Origin: JAADHG01 sp964418645
GTDB taxonomy: Bacteria > Bacteroidota > Bacteroidia > Flavobacteriales > Flavobacteriaceae
Assembly (NCBI GenBank): GCA_964418645.1
Contig: CAYQME010000096.1
Location: 1-6,134 of the forward strand
Length of the DNA stretch: 6,134 nucleotides
Reading direction: 5' to 3'
The notes beneath the pieces are model-generated. The model had not been told where the DNA came from, searched no databases, and saw nothing but the letters and a program-made list of their open reading frames with translations. Positions 1-6,134 of the stretch are shown in pieces (position 1 is the stretch's first letter; each line of letters starts with the position of its first letter). A program made the translations under genes and the position numbers.

Positions 1-8
1 ATAATAAA

Positions 9-911
9 TTAGCCATTTACCGCTTCTACTATTTCAACTTTACCTTTAAGCATTTCTTTTAGTATATTTTCTATCCCACTTTTTAAGGTATATGTAGATG
101 AAGGACAGCCACTACAAGCGCCTTGTAGAATAACACGAACAAGTTTGCGTTTGGGGTCATAAGAATCAAACTGAATATTACCACCATCACTAGCTACAGC
201 AGGTTTTACATATTCTTCGAGGATATTTACAATTTCTTTAGAGATATCGTCTAAGGCTTCAAAGTTTTCCTCTTTAAAAGCTTCAGTGTTCTCTTTGATT
301 TCATGGGCATCAGCAACTACAATAGGTTTGCCATTTTCAATATAGCTTTTAATAAACGTTCTTAATTCCATAGTAATGTCGTTCCAATCAGCGACATCAT
401 ATTTTGTTATGGACACGTAATTTTCGTCTATAAAAATACTTTTAACAAAAGGAAAGTGAAATAACTCAGATGCAAATGGTGATACTTTAGCTTTATCAAT
501 AGAGGTGAATTCAAAAAGCATAGGCACCAATTTTTTATTGGCGACAAACTTAGTAACAGCAGGATTTGGAGTGCTCTCTGCATAAACCGTAATCGCTAAT
601 TTTTTGCTTTTTGAAGTATTCTCAACAATAATTCCGCCTTCATTAAGATAGTTTTCAATTTGCTCTCGCACTTCATTTTGTACATCTTTCCATGCAACAA
701 TATTAAAACGTTCTATAGCTACAAAATTCCCTGAGATAAAAACTTTCTTTACAAAAGGCAAGTAAAATAGCTGCTGTGCTAATGGGGAATGTTTTGCTTC
801 ATCTATGTTATTAAATTCAAAACTTTCATACTGAGTTAAGAATGAATTTGCTTCAAATTTTATAATTAAAGGATTGGTAGTTTCTTGTATTGAAACGTCA
901 ATTTTATTCAT
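9..911 (-). CDS. NifU/Nfu-family iron-sulfur cluster carrier with duplicated N-terminal domain
   Basis: This 300-residue cytoplasmic protein probably carries iron-sulfur clusters and hands them to apoproteins. The C-terminal NifU-like domain (about residues 222-300) has the conserved VASDGG segment (239-244) and the cluster-binding CSGC motif with cysteines 266 and 269; in this family two protomers share one [4Fe-4S] cluster through these cysteines. The first two thirds hold two copies of the Nfu N-terminal domain, about residues 5-90 and 107-193. Their alignment is visible in pairs such as TTNPLIIKFEAN/STPNPAVTKFVAN and LPFVKKVFI/FPFVKSIFI. An acidic linker (about 203-222) joins them to the NifU domain. 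As I recall, the doubled domain is usual in Bacteroidota homologues. The ATG at 911 starts directly before the first domain, so the gene looks complete. It is divergent from the porP/sprF-like gene and no sulfur-mobilisation (suf) genes are visible beside it. The family call is firm; the specific client proteins are unknown. Confidence 0.93.
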   Translation of the reverse strand: MNKIDVSIQETTNPLIIKFEANSFLTQYESFEFNNIDEAKHSPLAQQLFYLPFVKKVFISGNFVAIERFNIVAWKDVQNEVREQIENYLNEGGIIVENTSKSKKLAITVYAESTPNPAVTKFVANKKLVPMLFEFTSIDKAKVSPFASELFHFPFVKSIFIDENYVSITKYDVADWNDITMELRTFIKSYIENGKPIVVADAHEIKENTEAFKEENFEALDDISKEIVNILEEYVKPAVASDGGNIQFDSYDPKRKLVRVILQGACSGCPSSTYTLKSGIENILKEMLKGKVEIVEAVNG

Positions 912-927
912 TGTAATAAATTTTATG

Positions 928-935
928 CAAAAATA
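928..935 (-). promoter_or_regulatory. Possible -7 box for the NifU-like gene
   Basis: Read on the minus strand this is TATTTTTG, a match to the Bacteroidota -7 consensus TAnnTTTG. It lies 17 bases before the start codon, which would give a very short leader of about 10-13 bases. No TTG was found at the expected 17-23 base spacing upstream, so the call rests on one box in AT-rich DNA and is weak. Confidence 0.28.
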
Positions 936-959
936 ATAAAAGAAATGTTGAGTTATATA

Positions 960-967
960 TATATTTG
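960..967 (+). promoter_or_regulatory. Possible -7 box for the porP/sprF-like gene
   Basis: TATATTTG matches the TAnnTTTG -7 consensus exactly. The nearest TTG upstream (948-950) is only 9 bases away, too close for a normal -33 element, and no better one is present. If used, transcription would start near 972 and leave a leader of about 90 bases before the preferred start at 1064; the inverted repeat at 1001-1014 would then lie within this leader. Confidence 0.3.
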
Positions 968-1000
968 GGAAACATTAACCTATGAAATACTAGATGTTGG

Positions 1001-1014
1001 CTCATTAAAATGAG
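1001..1014. repeat. Short inverted repeat upstream of the porP/sprF-like gene
   Basis: CTCATT (1001-1006) and AATGAG (1009-1014) are perfect 6-base inverted arms separated by AA. The site lies 50 bases before the preferred porP/sprF-like start and contains the upstream alternative ATG (1010-1012). It could be an operator, but the arms are short enough to arise by chance. The AATGAG arm is the core of the triple direct repeat at 3249-3301. Confidence 0.3.
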
Positions 1015-1063
1015 ATTGTATTTAAATATTTTAAGCCCATTTTACCTTGAAAAGAGATTAACT

Positions 1064-2071
1064 ATGAGATTGAAAAAGTTTTGCTTAGTACTATTAGTCA
1101 TGCTGTTTACTCAGTTTTCAATGGCTCAAGAAGGCTTACCTATATATTCTGATTATTTAACCGATAATTATTATTTAATTCACCCTTCAATGGCTGGTGT
1201 TGCCAATAGTAGTAAATTTAGGTTAACAGCACGAAAACAGTGGTTTGGACAAGCTAATGCTCCTGCATTACAAACCGCAAGTATTAATGGAAGGATAGGA
1301 GAATCATCATCAGGCGTAGGTGCTATTTTATTTAACGACAAAAATGGATATCATTCTCAAACTGGAGCATATTTAACCTATGCGCATCATTTAATGTTTT
1401 CCAGAAATCCCATAGATTTAAATATGTTGTCCTTTGGGTTAAGTATAGGTATGATTCAATACAAACTTGATGAAACTACTTTTTTAGCAGATGGGTTTGA
1501 CCCATTAATTTCCGGAATTGAACAAAGTGCAACAGATTTTAATATTGATTTTGGATTTTCATACCAATTTGTAAATTTTTATGCTCATGCTACTGTAAAG
1601 AATGTTTTAGAAAATGATGGCGTAAATTTTAATGAACAAGGGCTTAGTTTTAGTAATTTAAGAACCTATTTATTTTCAGTAGGAAATGTGTTTAGTAAGT
1701 TTGATAGTGAATGGAGTTATGAGCCTTCGGTAATGTTTATGTACAGAGATGCCACCAAAGAATCCTTATTCGATTTGAATATGAAGGTGTATAAAGAAAT
1801 GGATTTTGGTAAAGTTTGGGGAGGCATATCCTATAGAAGAAGTTTAGATGGTGCCGAATTTTTAAATGGAACAGGAGTTAGTAGCCAAAAACTGCAGTAT
1901 TTTACACCTTTAATAGGGGTTAATTATAAAGACTTTATTTTTGCTTATACCTATTCATACCAATCCAATTCTGTGGTGTTTAACAATGGCGGATTTCACC
2001 AAATTACTTTGGGACTTAATTTTAACAAAAGACAAGAAAAGTATGAGTGTAACTGCCCAGCAATAAACTAA
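1064..2071 (+). CDS. PorP/SprF-family type IX secretion system outer-membrane protein
   Basis: A 335-residue protein of the PorP/SprF family, which forms outer-membrane beta-barrels linked to type IX secretion and gliding; SprF is needed for export of the adhesin SprB. Family marks are NYYLIHPSMAG (about residues 35-45, matching the usual YLNPAxAG), then RKQWFGQANAP (57-67), glycine-rich alternating strands, and a final barrel strand near HQITLGLNFN. The tail carries a CNCP motif (cysteines 329 and 331). I chose the ATG at 1064 because it opens a standard signal peptide (MRLKK, then a hydrophobic stretch, then SMAQ, residues 1-22) and follows an A-rich stretch. The in-frame ATG at 1010 would add 18 residues that spoil the signal peptide. 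Such genes often sit beside a giant adhesin or a gliding-motility gene; neither is adjacent here, so its partner is unknown. It ends tail-to-tail with the VWA gene. Confidence 0.9.
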   Translation: MRLKKFCLVLLVMLFTQFSMAQEGLPIYSDYLTDNYYLIHPSMAGVANSSKFRLTARKQWFGQANAPALQTASINGRIGESSSGVGAILFNDKNGYHSQTGAYLTYAHHLMFSRNPIDLNMLSFGLSIGMIQYKLDETTFLADGFDPLISGIEQSATDFNIDFGFSYQFVNFYAHATVKNVLENDGVNFNEQGLSFSNLRTYLFSVGNVFSKFDSEWSYEPSVMFMYRDATKESLFDLNMKVYKEMDFGKVWGGISYRRSLDGAEFLNGTGVSSQKLQYFTPLIGVNYKDFIFAYTYSYQSNSVVFNNGGFHQITLGLNFNKRQEKYECNCPAIN

Positions 2072-3189
2072 TCCCATTTGTAATTTTTCTTTTTTGCTTG
2101 TGCTTTTATGGCGTTTACCATGGCGTTTTCTAAGCCATTAGAATTTTCTTTTTGTTGCTCAGAGAGGAATAGTTTACGTTTAATATTTAGCTGTTGTATT
2201 TCTTTTTGAATAGCTGCTCTTTCAATGCTCTTTTGTTTAATGTAAGTTTTTATTTCATCAGAGGATTTGCCTTTAAGCTCTTCTGGCAAAGACGCTGATT
2301 TTAAATCTTCAATAACGATTTCTTCATCTGCGACTGCATCTACCAAATCCCATTTTGAGTTTTTGTATAAGTGGGAACTTTTACTAATAGTTCTACCAAC
2401 GGCATTCGCATTACTATAGCTTTCTGCTTCTGAATCCATAACAGTCTGAAGTTTAATTTTGTCTTTACCTCTTTCTCCATAGGCTATATACGTTTTGTTT
2501 AGTTTTTTGTTTAAAATTAAAATGGCGTCGTCATAAGGGGATGGGACATACACCGTTGCTTGATTATGGTTTATAGATAGATAATCACCATTTGTAAGTG
2601 CTGCGCCATCTTTCCAAGATGTAGAAATACCTTGATTATAATCACCACAAAAAATAGTATTAACGGTTACCTCTTTTTCGTTTGCATTTATAGCAGCATC
2701 CTTATAGTTTACACGTCCTTGTGTAAAAGGTTCGTTACCAGCAATAAAAATAAGTTTTAAATCATCAGGATTGTTTCCCCACTCTAATTGATTTAAGGAA
2801 ATTTGTATCACCTGTCCACAAAATTCACTACCACCATTAGTGGTGAGTGAAAAAAGTTCTTTTGAGATATCATCCAAATCATCACTAAAACCAATTACCT
2901 GACGTATATAGCCTTCTTGAGCGTTTAAACCATCGTTACCGTATTCATAAAGAGCAATTAGTAAATTTGGACGTTCGTTATTGCACTTGGCATATGAGAG
3001 CTGGTTTATAATTCCCCAAAGCTGCGCTTTGGCTTGGTCTATCAACCCGTCCATACTACTACTAGTGTCCAAAAGCAGTGCTACTTTAATAAATTGTTTA
3101 TTGGGATTATCTTTTTCGTTTTTGGCATTCCCTACTAAAAAACTAATTAAAAAGGCTAATAGAAGTGAAGATTTAAATATTGTTTTCAT
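2068..3189 (-). CDS. Secreted von Willebrand factor A (VWA) domain protein
   Basis: A 373-residue exported protein. From the ATG at 3189 it begins with a signal peptide (MKTIFK, then a hydrophobic run LLLAFLISFLVG, with a likely cut near residue 22). The VWA domain follows at about residues 33-230. The MIDAS metal site is visible as DTSSS (D41, S43, S45) plus the threonines in LTTNGG (116-117). Where many VWA domains have an aspartate (TDG), this one has IAGNEPF (about 149-155); I recall this variant as typical of a particular VWA subfamily. The C-terminal part, about 300-360, is charged and probably helical or coiled-coil (KQKSIERAAIQKEIQQL). The role is unknown; VWA domains usually bind proteins in a metal-dependent way. 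An in-frame ATG at 3219 would add 10 residues, but it overlaps a possible promoter box, so I prefer 3189. No lipobox cysteine is present, so it is probably periplasmic or secreted. Confidence 0.85.
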   Translation of the reverse strand: MKTIFKSSLLLAFLISFLVGNAKNEKDNPNKQFIKVALLLDTSSSMDGLIDQAKAQLWGIINQLSYAKCNNERPNLLIALYEYGNDGLNAQEGYIRQVIGFSDDLDDISKELFSLTTNGGSEFCGQVIQISLNQLEWGNNPDDLKLIFIAGNEPFTQGRVNYKDAAINANEKEVTVNTIFCGDYNQGISTSWKDGAALTNGDYLSINHNQATVYVPSPYDDAILILNKKLNKTYIAYGERGKDKIKLQTVMDSEAESYSNANAVGRTISKSSHLYKNSKWDLVDAVADEEIVIEDLKSASLPEELKGKSSDEIKTYIKQKSIERAAIQKEIQQLNIKRKLFLSEQQKENSNGLENAMVNAIKAQAKKKNYKWD

Positions 3190-3212
3190 AATTTGAGTTT
3201 TAAACGTTTCTG

Positions 3213-3240
3213 TAAACATATAATCAACAGTTTTGCCAAA
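3213..3240 (-). promoter_or_regulatory. Possible promoter of the VWA gene
   Basis: On the minus strand TTTG (3240-3237) is followed after 16 bases by TATGTTTA (3220-3213), one base away from the TAnnTTTG consensus. The spacing is one base under the usual 17-23. The start of transcription would fall near 3206, about 17 bases before the chosen start codon at 3189. The box includes the upstream in-frame ATG at 3219, which argues against that ATG being the true start. Confidence 0.35.
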
Positions 3241-3250
3241 AAAAGCAAAA
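3231..3250. repeat. Small inverted repeat next to the VWA promoter region
   Basis: TTTTGC (3231-3236) and GCAAAA (3245-3250) are perfect 6-base arms around an 8-base A-rich spacer. The repeat covers the possible -33 element of the VWA gene and touches the first AATGAGTG repeat at 3249. It could be a regulator site; it is not a terminator, since both neighbouring genes start here and transcribe away. Confidence 0.3.
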
Positions 3251-3301
3251 TGAGTGTAGTAAGGATTATGAATGAGTGAACCTATGCTTTAAATGAGTGA
3301 A
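3249..3301. promoter_or_regulatory. Three direct repeats of AATGAGTG, likely operator array
   Basis: The octamer AATGAGTG occurs at 3249-3256, 3271-3278 and 3292-3299; the second and third copies extend to AATGAGTGAA. The start-to-start distances are 22 and 21 bases, two turns of the helix, so all copies face the same side of the DNA. The array lies between the divergent VWA and histidine kinase genes, about 90-140 bases before the kinase start. LytTR regulators are known to bind direct repeats with about 21-base periodicity, and a LytTR regulator is encoded downstream; the sequence itself does not resemble the AgrA/ComE half-site, so the link is inference. Confidence 0.5.
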
Positions 3302-3389
3302 GTGGGTTATTTTGTCTTAAAAACTACGAATTACACTAAAACCGCATTTTATTTTATCGTCTAAAGTATGTATGTTTACCGTATTAGAA

Positions 3390-5549
3390 ATGGCGAAATT
3401 TTATAAACACATATTATTTATTACGATCCTCCTATTTTCATGGTCTGTATTTGCACAGCTGCAAGAAGGCAAAAATATCACTAATAAAACTTTTACTATT
3501 AAGGGTTCTGTGATAGAAAGCGACACCAATAAACCCATACCAAAGGTTAATATTTTGGTTAATGGAGGTGCTTATACCACAACTAACTTGCAGGGAGAGT
3601 TTAAAATTGAAGCGGCAATTGGTGATGAACTTATTATCAAGCATAGTGATTTTGAAACAGTCTATTATATTATTAAGAGCAAAGAACGTATAAAGGTTGA
3701 AGTAAGACCTAACCATGCATTAAAGGCTGCTGATAAATTATTTAAGTCTAATCCAAAACTCTTTAATACATTGATTGATTCTGCTGAAATGTATTTAAAG
3801 AGTGATGCCGAAAAGAGTATTCAATTTATAGCAGATGCTTTAGCCATATCAAATTCAACAAAGCAAAATGCTGAAGTGTATGAAACCTTAGGAAATGTTT
3901 ATTTTGAATGGAAACAATATGATTTAGCAGTCACTAATTATAGGATTAGCCTTCAAAATGTAGCGTCTAATGATGTTAAATTACGATTAGCCAAAGCGTT
4001 TGAGTTCAATAAGAATTATCAAGAGTGTAAAGAGATATATAATAGTTTAATTAAAGAGGATTTATCTAATTGGCAGCTTACAGCATTGTATGAAGGTCTT
4101 GGAGATGTATATGTAAAAACAAAAGATTTTACCACCGCTATTAATACCTATAAACAAGGGTTACAGGTAGCTCAAGACCATTTGATAATACCTAAAATAA
4201 CAGATTTAAACTCTAAAATAGCTCAAGCATATGATGCCTCTGGAGCAAAACAGGAAGCACAAAACTATTTTGAAAATTCGTTAACCTTAGCCGTAAAAGA
4301 AAATAAAAAAAGAGCTGTAGAAGAGAAAGTAAAAGTAGCTGATTTTCAAAGTAAGAATAGAGCTTTTAATGAAGAAATAGAGTTGCGTAAACAAGTACTT
4401 GAAGATATTGAAACAGATTCTATTTTTAAAAATGAAAGTGCTATTACACCACAAAAGCAAAACTATAAAATTGGTAGTGCTTATGCGATACAAAAGGATT
4501 TTCCAAATGCCATTTCATATTTAGAGAAAAGTATTGAAGAGGCCGATGATAGAGAAGATTTAGTAGTGCAAAATGATGCTACACGAAAACTGAGTGAGGT
4601 TTATCGTGATGCTGGCGATTTAGATAAAGCTATTGCTACCGCAAGAAAATATGAACGCTTAGTGGATGAGTTATACGTAAAGAAAGAGCAAGAAATATCC
4701 CAAGCAGCGAGATTTGCTAACGATTTAGCTTCAAAACAAATCAGGATTACCAGTTTAGAAAGCGATCGTGCTTTATCAGAGAGCAAATACCAACTTACCA
4801 CAGAGCGGAATAAACGCCAAAGACTTATTATATATTCTTTAATTGGAGGCGTTTTGTTATTGCTAATTGCTGGATATTTTATGTTTAAAAATATCAAACA
4901 GCAAAAGTTGAACAATAATTTATTAGCATTAAAATCGTTGAGAAGTCAGATGAATCCTCACTTTATTTTTAATGCTTTAAATTCTGTTAATAGTTTTATT
5001 ACGAGTAGCGATGAGCGTACAGCCAATAAATATTTATCCGATTTTTCATTACTAATGCGGGCTGTTTTAGAAAATAGTGAAGAAGATTTTATCCCATTAG
5101 AAAAAGAGATCGAACTGCTGCAATTATATATTAAGCTAGAGCATTTCAGATTTAAAGATAAGTTCGATTATACTATTATAGTTGATGATAATGTTCAAAT
5201 TGACGAATTTCAAATCCCTCCTATGTTATTGCAGCCTTATATAGAAAATGCAGTATGGCATGGTTTGCGTTATAAAAAGACAAAAGGACATTTGAATATT
5301 TCAATTTCGCAGACTACAAAAGATGAATTGCAAATTGCAATTACAGATGATGGCATAGGTCGCAAAAAATCGAAAGCACTAAAAACGCAACACCAACAGA
5401 AACAGAACTCAAAAGGAATGAGTAATATTAAAAAGCGTGTTGCCATTTTAAATACAATGTATAAAGATAAAGTAGGTGCGCAAATAGATGATTTTCAAAA
5501 TAAGGAGGATTCAGGAACAAAAGTTGTGGTAACACTTAAAAAAGACTAA
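3390..5549 (+). CDS. TPR-containing LytS-type sensor histidine kinase
   Basis: A 719-residue membrane kinase. Order of parts: signal peptide ending in SVFAQ (1-23); a carboxypeptidase-regulatory-like beta domain (about 36-106, starting GSVIESDTNKPIPKVNI); TPR-like helical repeats (about 162-304 and 357-429, for example ETLGNVYFEWKQYDLAVTNY); a coiled coil (about 429-475); one membrane helix (about 478-499); a His_kinase domain with MNPHFIFN, phospho-acceptor H524; and an HATPase domain with the N box PYIENAVWHGL (N620), DDGIG (653-657) and KGMSN (675-679). The topology places the sensor region in the periplasm and the catalytic part in the cytoplasm. It should phosphorylate the LytTR regulator that starts 51 bases downstream. 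I prefer the ATG at 3390 because it gives a basic signal-peptide start (MAKFYKH); the in-frame ATG at 3372 adds MFTVLE. All catalytic motifs are intact. The ligand is unknown. Confidence 0.92.
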   Translation: MAKFYKHILFITILLFSWSVFAQLQEGKNITNKTFTIKGSVIESDTNKPIPKVNILVNGGAYTTTNLQGEFKIEAAIGDELIIKHSDFETVYYIIKSKERIKVEVRPNHALKAADKLFKSNPKLFNTLIDSAEMYLKSDAEKSIQFIADALAISNSTKQNAEVYETLGNVYFEWKQYDLAVTNYRISLQNVASNDVKLRLAKAFEFNKNYQECKEIYNSLIKEDLSNWQLTALYEGLGDVYVKTKDFTTAINTYKQGLQVAQDHLIIPKITDLNSKIAQAYDASGAKQEAQNYFENSLTLAVKENKKRAVEEKVKVADFQSKNRAFNEEIELRKQVLEDIETDSIFKNESAITPQKQNYKIGSAYAIQKDFPNAISYLEKSIEEADDREDLVVQNDATRKLSEVYRDAGDLDKAIATARKYERLVDELYVKKEQEISQAARFANDLASKQIRITSLESDRALSESKYQLTTERNKRQRLIIYSLIGGVLLLLIAGYFMFKNIKQQKLNNNLLALKSLRSQMNPHFIFNALNSVNSFITSSDERTANKYLSDFSLLMRAVLENSEEDFIPLEKEIELLQLYIKLEHFRFKDKFDYTIIVDDNVQIDEFQIPPMLLQPYIENAVWHGLRYKKTKGHLNISISQTTKDELQIAITDDGIGRKKSKALKTQHQQKQNSKGMSNIKKRVAILNTMYKDKVGAQIDDFQNKEDSGTKVVVTLKKD

Positions 5550-5560
5550 TTGAAACAAAA

Positions 5561-5589
5561 TGTCATACTAAGCTTGTCGAAGCATCTCA
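5561..5589. repeat. Palindromic intergenic repeat (REP-like) between kinase and regulator genes
   Basis: The gap contains TGTCATACTAAGCTTGTCGA followed by AGCATCTCA. This closely resembles a dispersed intergenic repeat I recall from many Bacteroidota genomes, with core CTGAGCTTGTCGAAG flanked by GTCAT and ATCTC; here the core has A instead of G (CTAAGCTTG). It can fold as an imperfect hairpin with ATACT (5565-5569) against AGCAT (5581-5585), or a short GCTT/AAGC stem around GTCG. It lies inside the operon, 11 bases before the regulator start codon. Confidence 0.55.
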
Positions 5590-5600
5590 AACTAAAAAAA

Positions 5601-6134
5601 ATGAAACTAAACGCAATCATAGTAGAAGATGAAGAAACAAGTAGAGAAATCTTAAGGAATTACTTAAATAAGTATTGTCCTAATATCTCTATTCTTGGAG
5701 AAGCTTCAAATGTGGATGAAGCGTTATTACTTATAAGAAATAACGAATTAGATTTGGTGTTTTTAGATGTAGAAATGCCTTATGGTAATGCCTTTGATCT
5801 CTTAGATAAAGTTGGTGACCGAACATTTGAAACCGTTTTTGTAACAGCTTATAATCATTACGCTATTGATGCTTTAAATGCACATGCATCTTACTATTTA
5901 ATGAAACCTATTTCTATTGATGAGCTTATTAAAGCGGTAGATTATGTTGTAGAAATAAAGACAAAAGAAGATGCGTTACAAGAACAAATTTTAGTTCCAA
6001 AGACTAATAATGTTAATGGAAAAATTACCATTCCGCAGCTAGACGGTTTTGAAGTTATAGAAACCGCAACTATTTTATATTGTAAAGCCGATGATAATTA
6101 CACCGAAATTTATTTAAATACCAATAAAAAGAAA
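5601..6134 (+). CDS. LytTR-family response regulator (3' end beyond window)
   Basis: The reading frame is open for 178 codons from the ATG at 5601 to the window edge, so the gene is partial only because the window ends. Residues 1-118 form a receiver domain: acidic pocket E9/D10, phospho-acceptor D56 in LVFLDVEMP, T82 in FVTAY, and K102 in LMKPI. A linker (about 119-139) leads to the start of a LytTR DNA-binding domain (about 140 on), recognisable by KITIPQLDGFEVI and the ILYCKADDNYTEIYL segment. The start follows an A-rich leader (ACTAAAAAAA), typical of Flavobacteriia, which rarely use Shine-Dalgarno sites. It is the evident partner of the upstream histidine kinase, probably co-transcribed across the 51-base gap. 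In this family phosphorylation promotes binding to direct-repeat operators; the targets here are unknown, with the AATGAGTG array upstream of the operon as a candidate. Confidence 0.94.
   Translation, partial: MKLNAIIVEDEETSREILRNYLNKYCPNISILGEASNVDEALLLIRNNELDLVFLDVEMPYGNAFDLLDKVGDRTFETVFVTAYNHYAIDALNAHASYYLMKPISIDELIKAVDYVVEIKTKEDALQEQILVPKTNNVNGKITIPQLDGFEVIETATILYCKADDNYTEIYLNTNKKK

Noticed and set aside
2072..2100. T-rich run on the plus strand just after the porP/sprF-like stop, as a terminator
   Set aside because: No stable GC-containing stem precedes the T-run, and the bases encode the lysine-rich C-terminus of the VWA protein on the other strand.
2981..3196. Open frame of 71 codons on the plus strand opposite the start of the VWA gene
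   Set aside because: It runs antisense to the VWA signal peptide and MIDAS region, and its hydrophobic stretch is the reverse reading of these codons.
3202..3209. 8-base perfect palindrome AAACGTTT upstream of the VWA start
   Set aside because: It is short and AT-rich, has no second copy nearby, and could easily be chance.
4601..4915. Open frame of 104 codons on the minus strand within the kinase gene
   Set aside because: It is antisense to conserved TPR, coiled-coil and membrane-helix codons, has no recognisable domain and no start-site signals; it is a by-product of AT-rich coding DNA.
5501..5508. Perfect Shine-Dalgarno-like TAAGGAGG near the end of the kinase gene
   Set aside because: No start codon lies at a usable distance, it encodes part of NKEDSG in an intact domain, and Flavobacteriia rarely depend on such sites.

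Overview
The window looks like chromosomal DNA from a marine-type member of the Flavobacteriia (Bacteroidota). The base composition is AT-rich and start codons are preceded by A-rich stretches rather than Shine-Dalgarno sequences. There are possible TAnnTTTG-type -7 promoter boxes. The gene set also fits: a PorP/SprF-family protein of the type IX secretion/gliding group, a NifU-like protein with a doubled N-terminal domain, and a TPR-containing LytS-type histidine kinase paired with a LytTR response regulator. No mobile element, CRISPR array, tRNA or rRNA was found.

Layout: (1) 9-911, minus strand, an Nfu-type iron-sulfur carrier. (2) 912-1063, a divergent intergenic region with possible -7 boxes on both strands and a short inverted repeat (CTCATT-AA-AATGAG). 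(3) 1064-2071, plus strand, a PorP/SprF-family outer-membrane protein. (4) 2068-3189, minus strand, a secreted VWA-domain protein whose stop codon overlaps the porP/sprF-like stop codon in a 4-bp tail-to-tail arrangement. (5) 3190-3389, a 200-bp divergent region with a possible promoter for the VWA gene, a small hairpin-forming inverted repeat, and three direct copies of AATGAGTG spaced 22 and 21 bp apart. (6) 3390-5549, plus strand, a membrane sensor histidine kinase. (7) 5550-5600, a short gap holding a copy of a palindromic intergenic repeat. (8) 5601 to the window edge, plus strand, a LytTR response regulator cut off in its DNA-binding domain.

The kinase and regulator form a clear two-component pair. 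The kinase probably senses something in the periplasm through a carboxypeptidase-regulatory-like domain and TPRs, and signals through a His_kinase/HATPase module to the D56 receiver. The most interesting non-coding signal is the array of three direct repeats upstream of this operon. Its period of two helical turns is the geometry known for LytTR-family operators, so autoregulation, and possibly control of the divergent VWA gene, is a reasonable but untested hypothesis. The genes themselves belong to recognisable families; nothing here proves a wholly new system.
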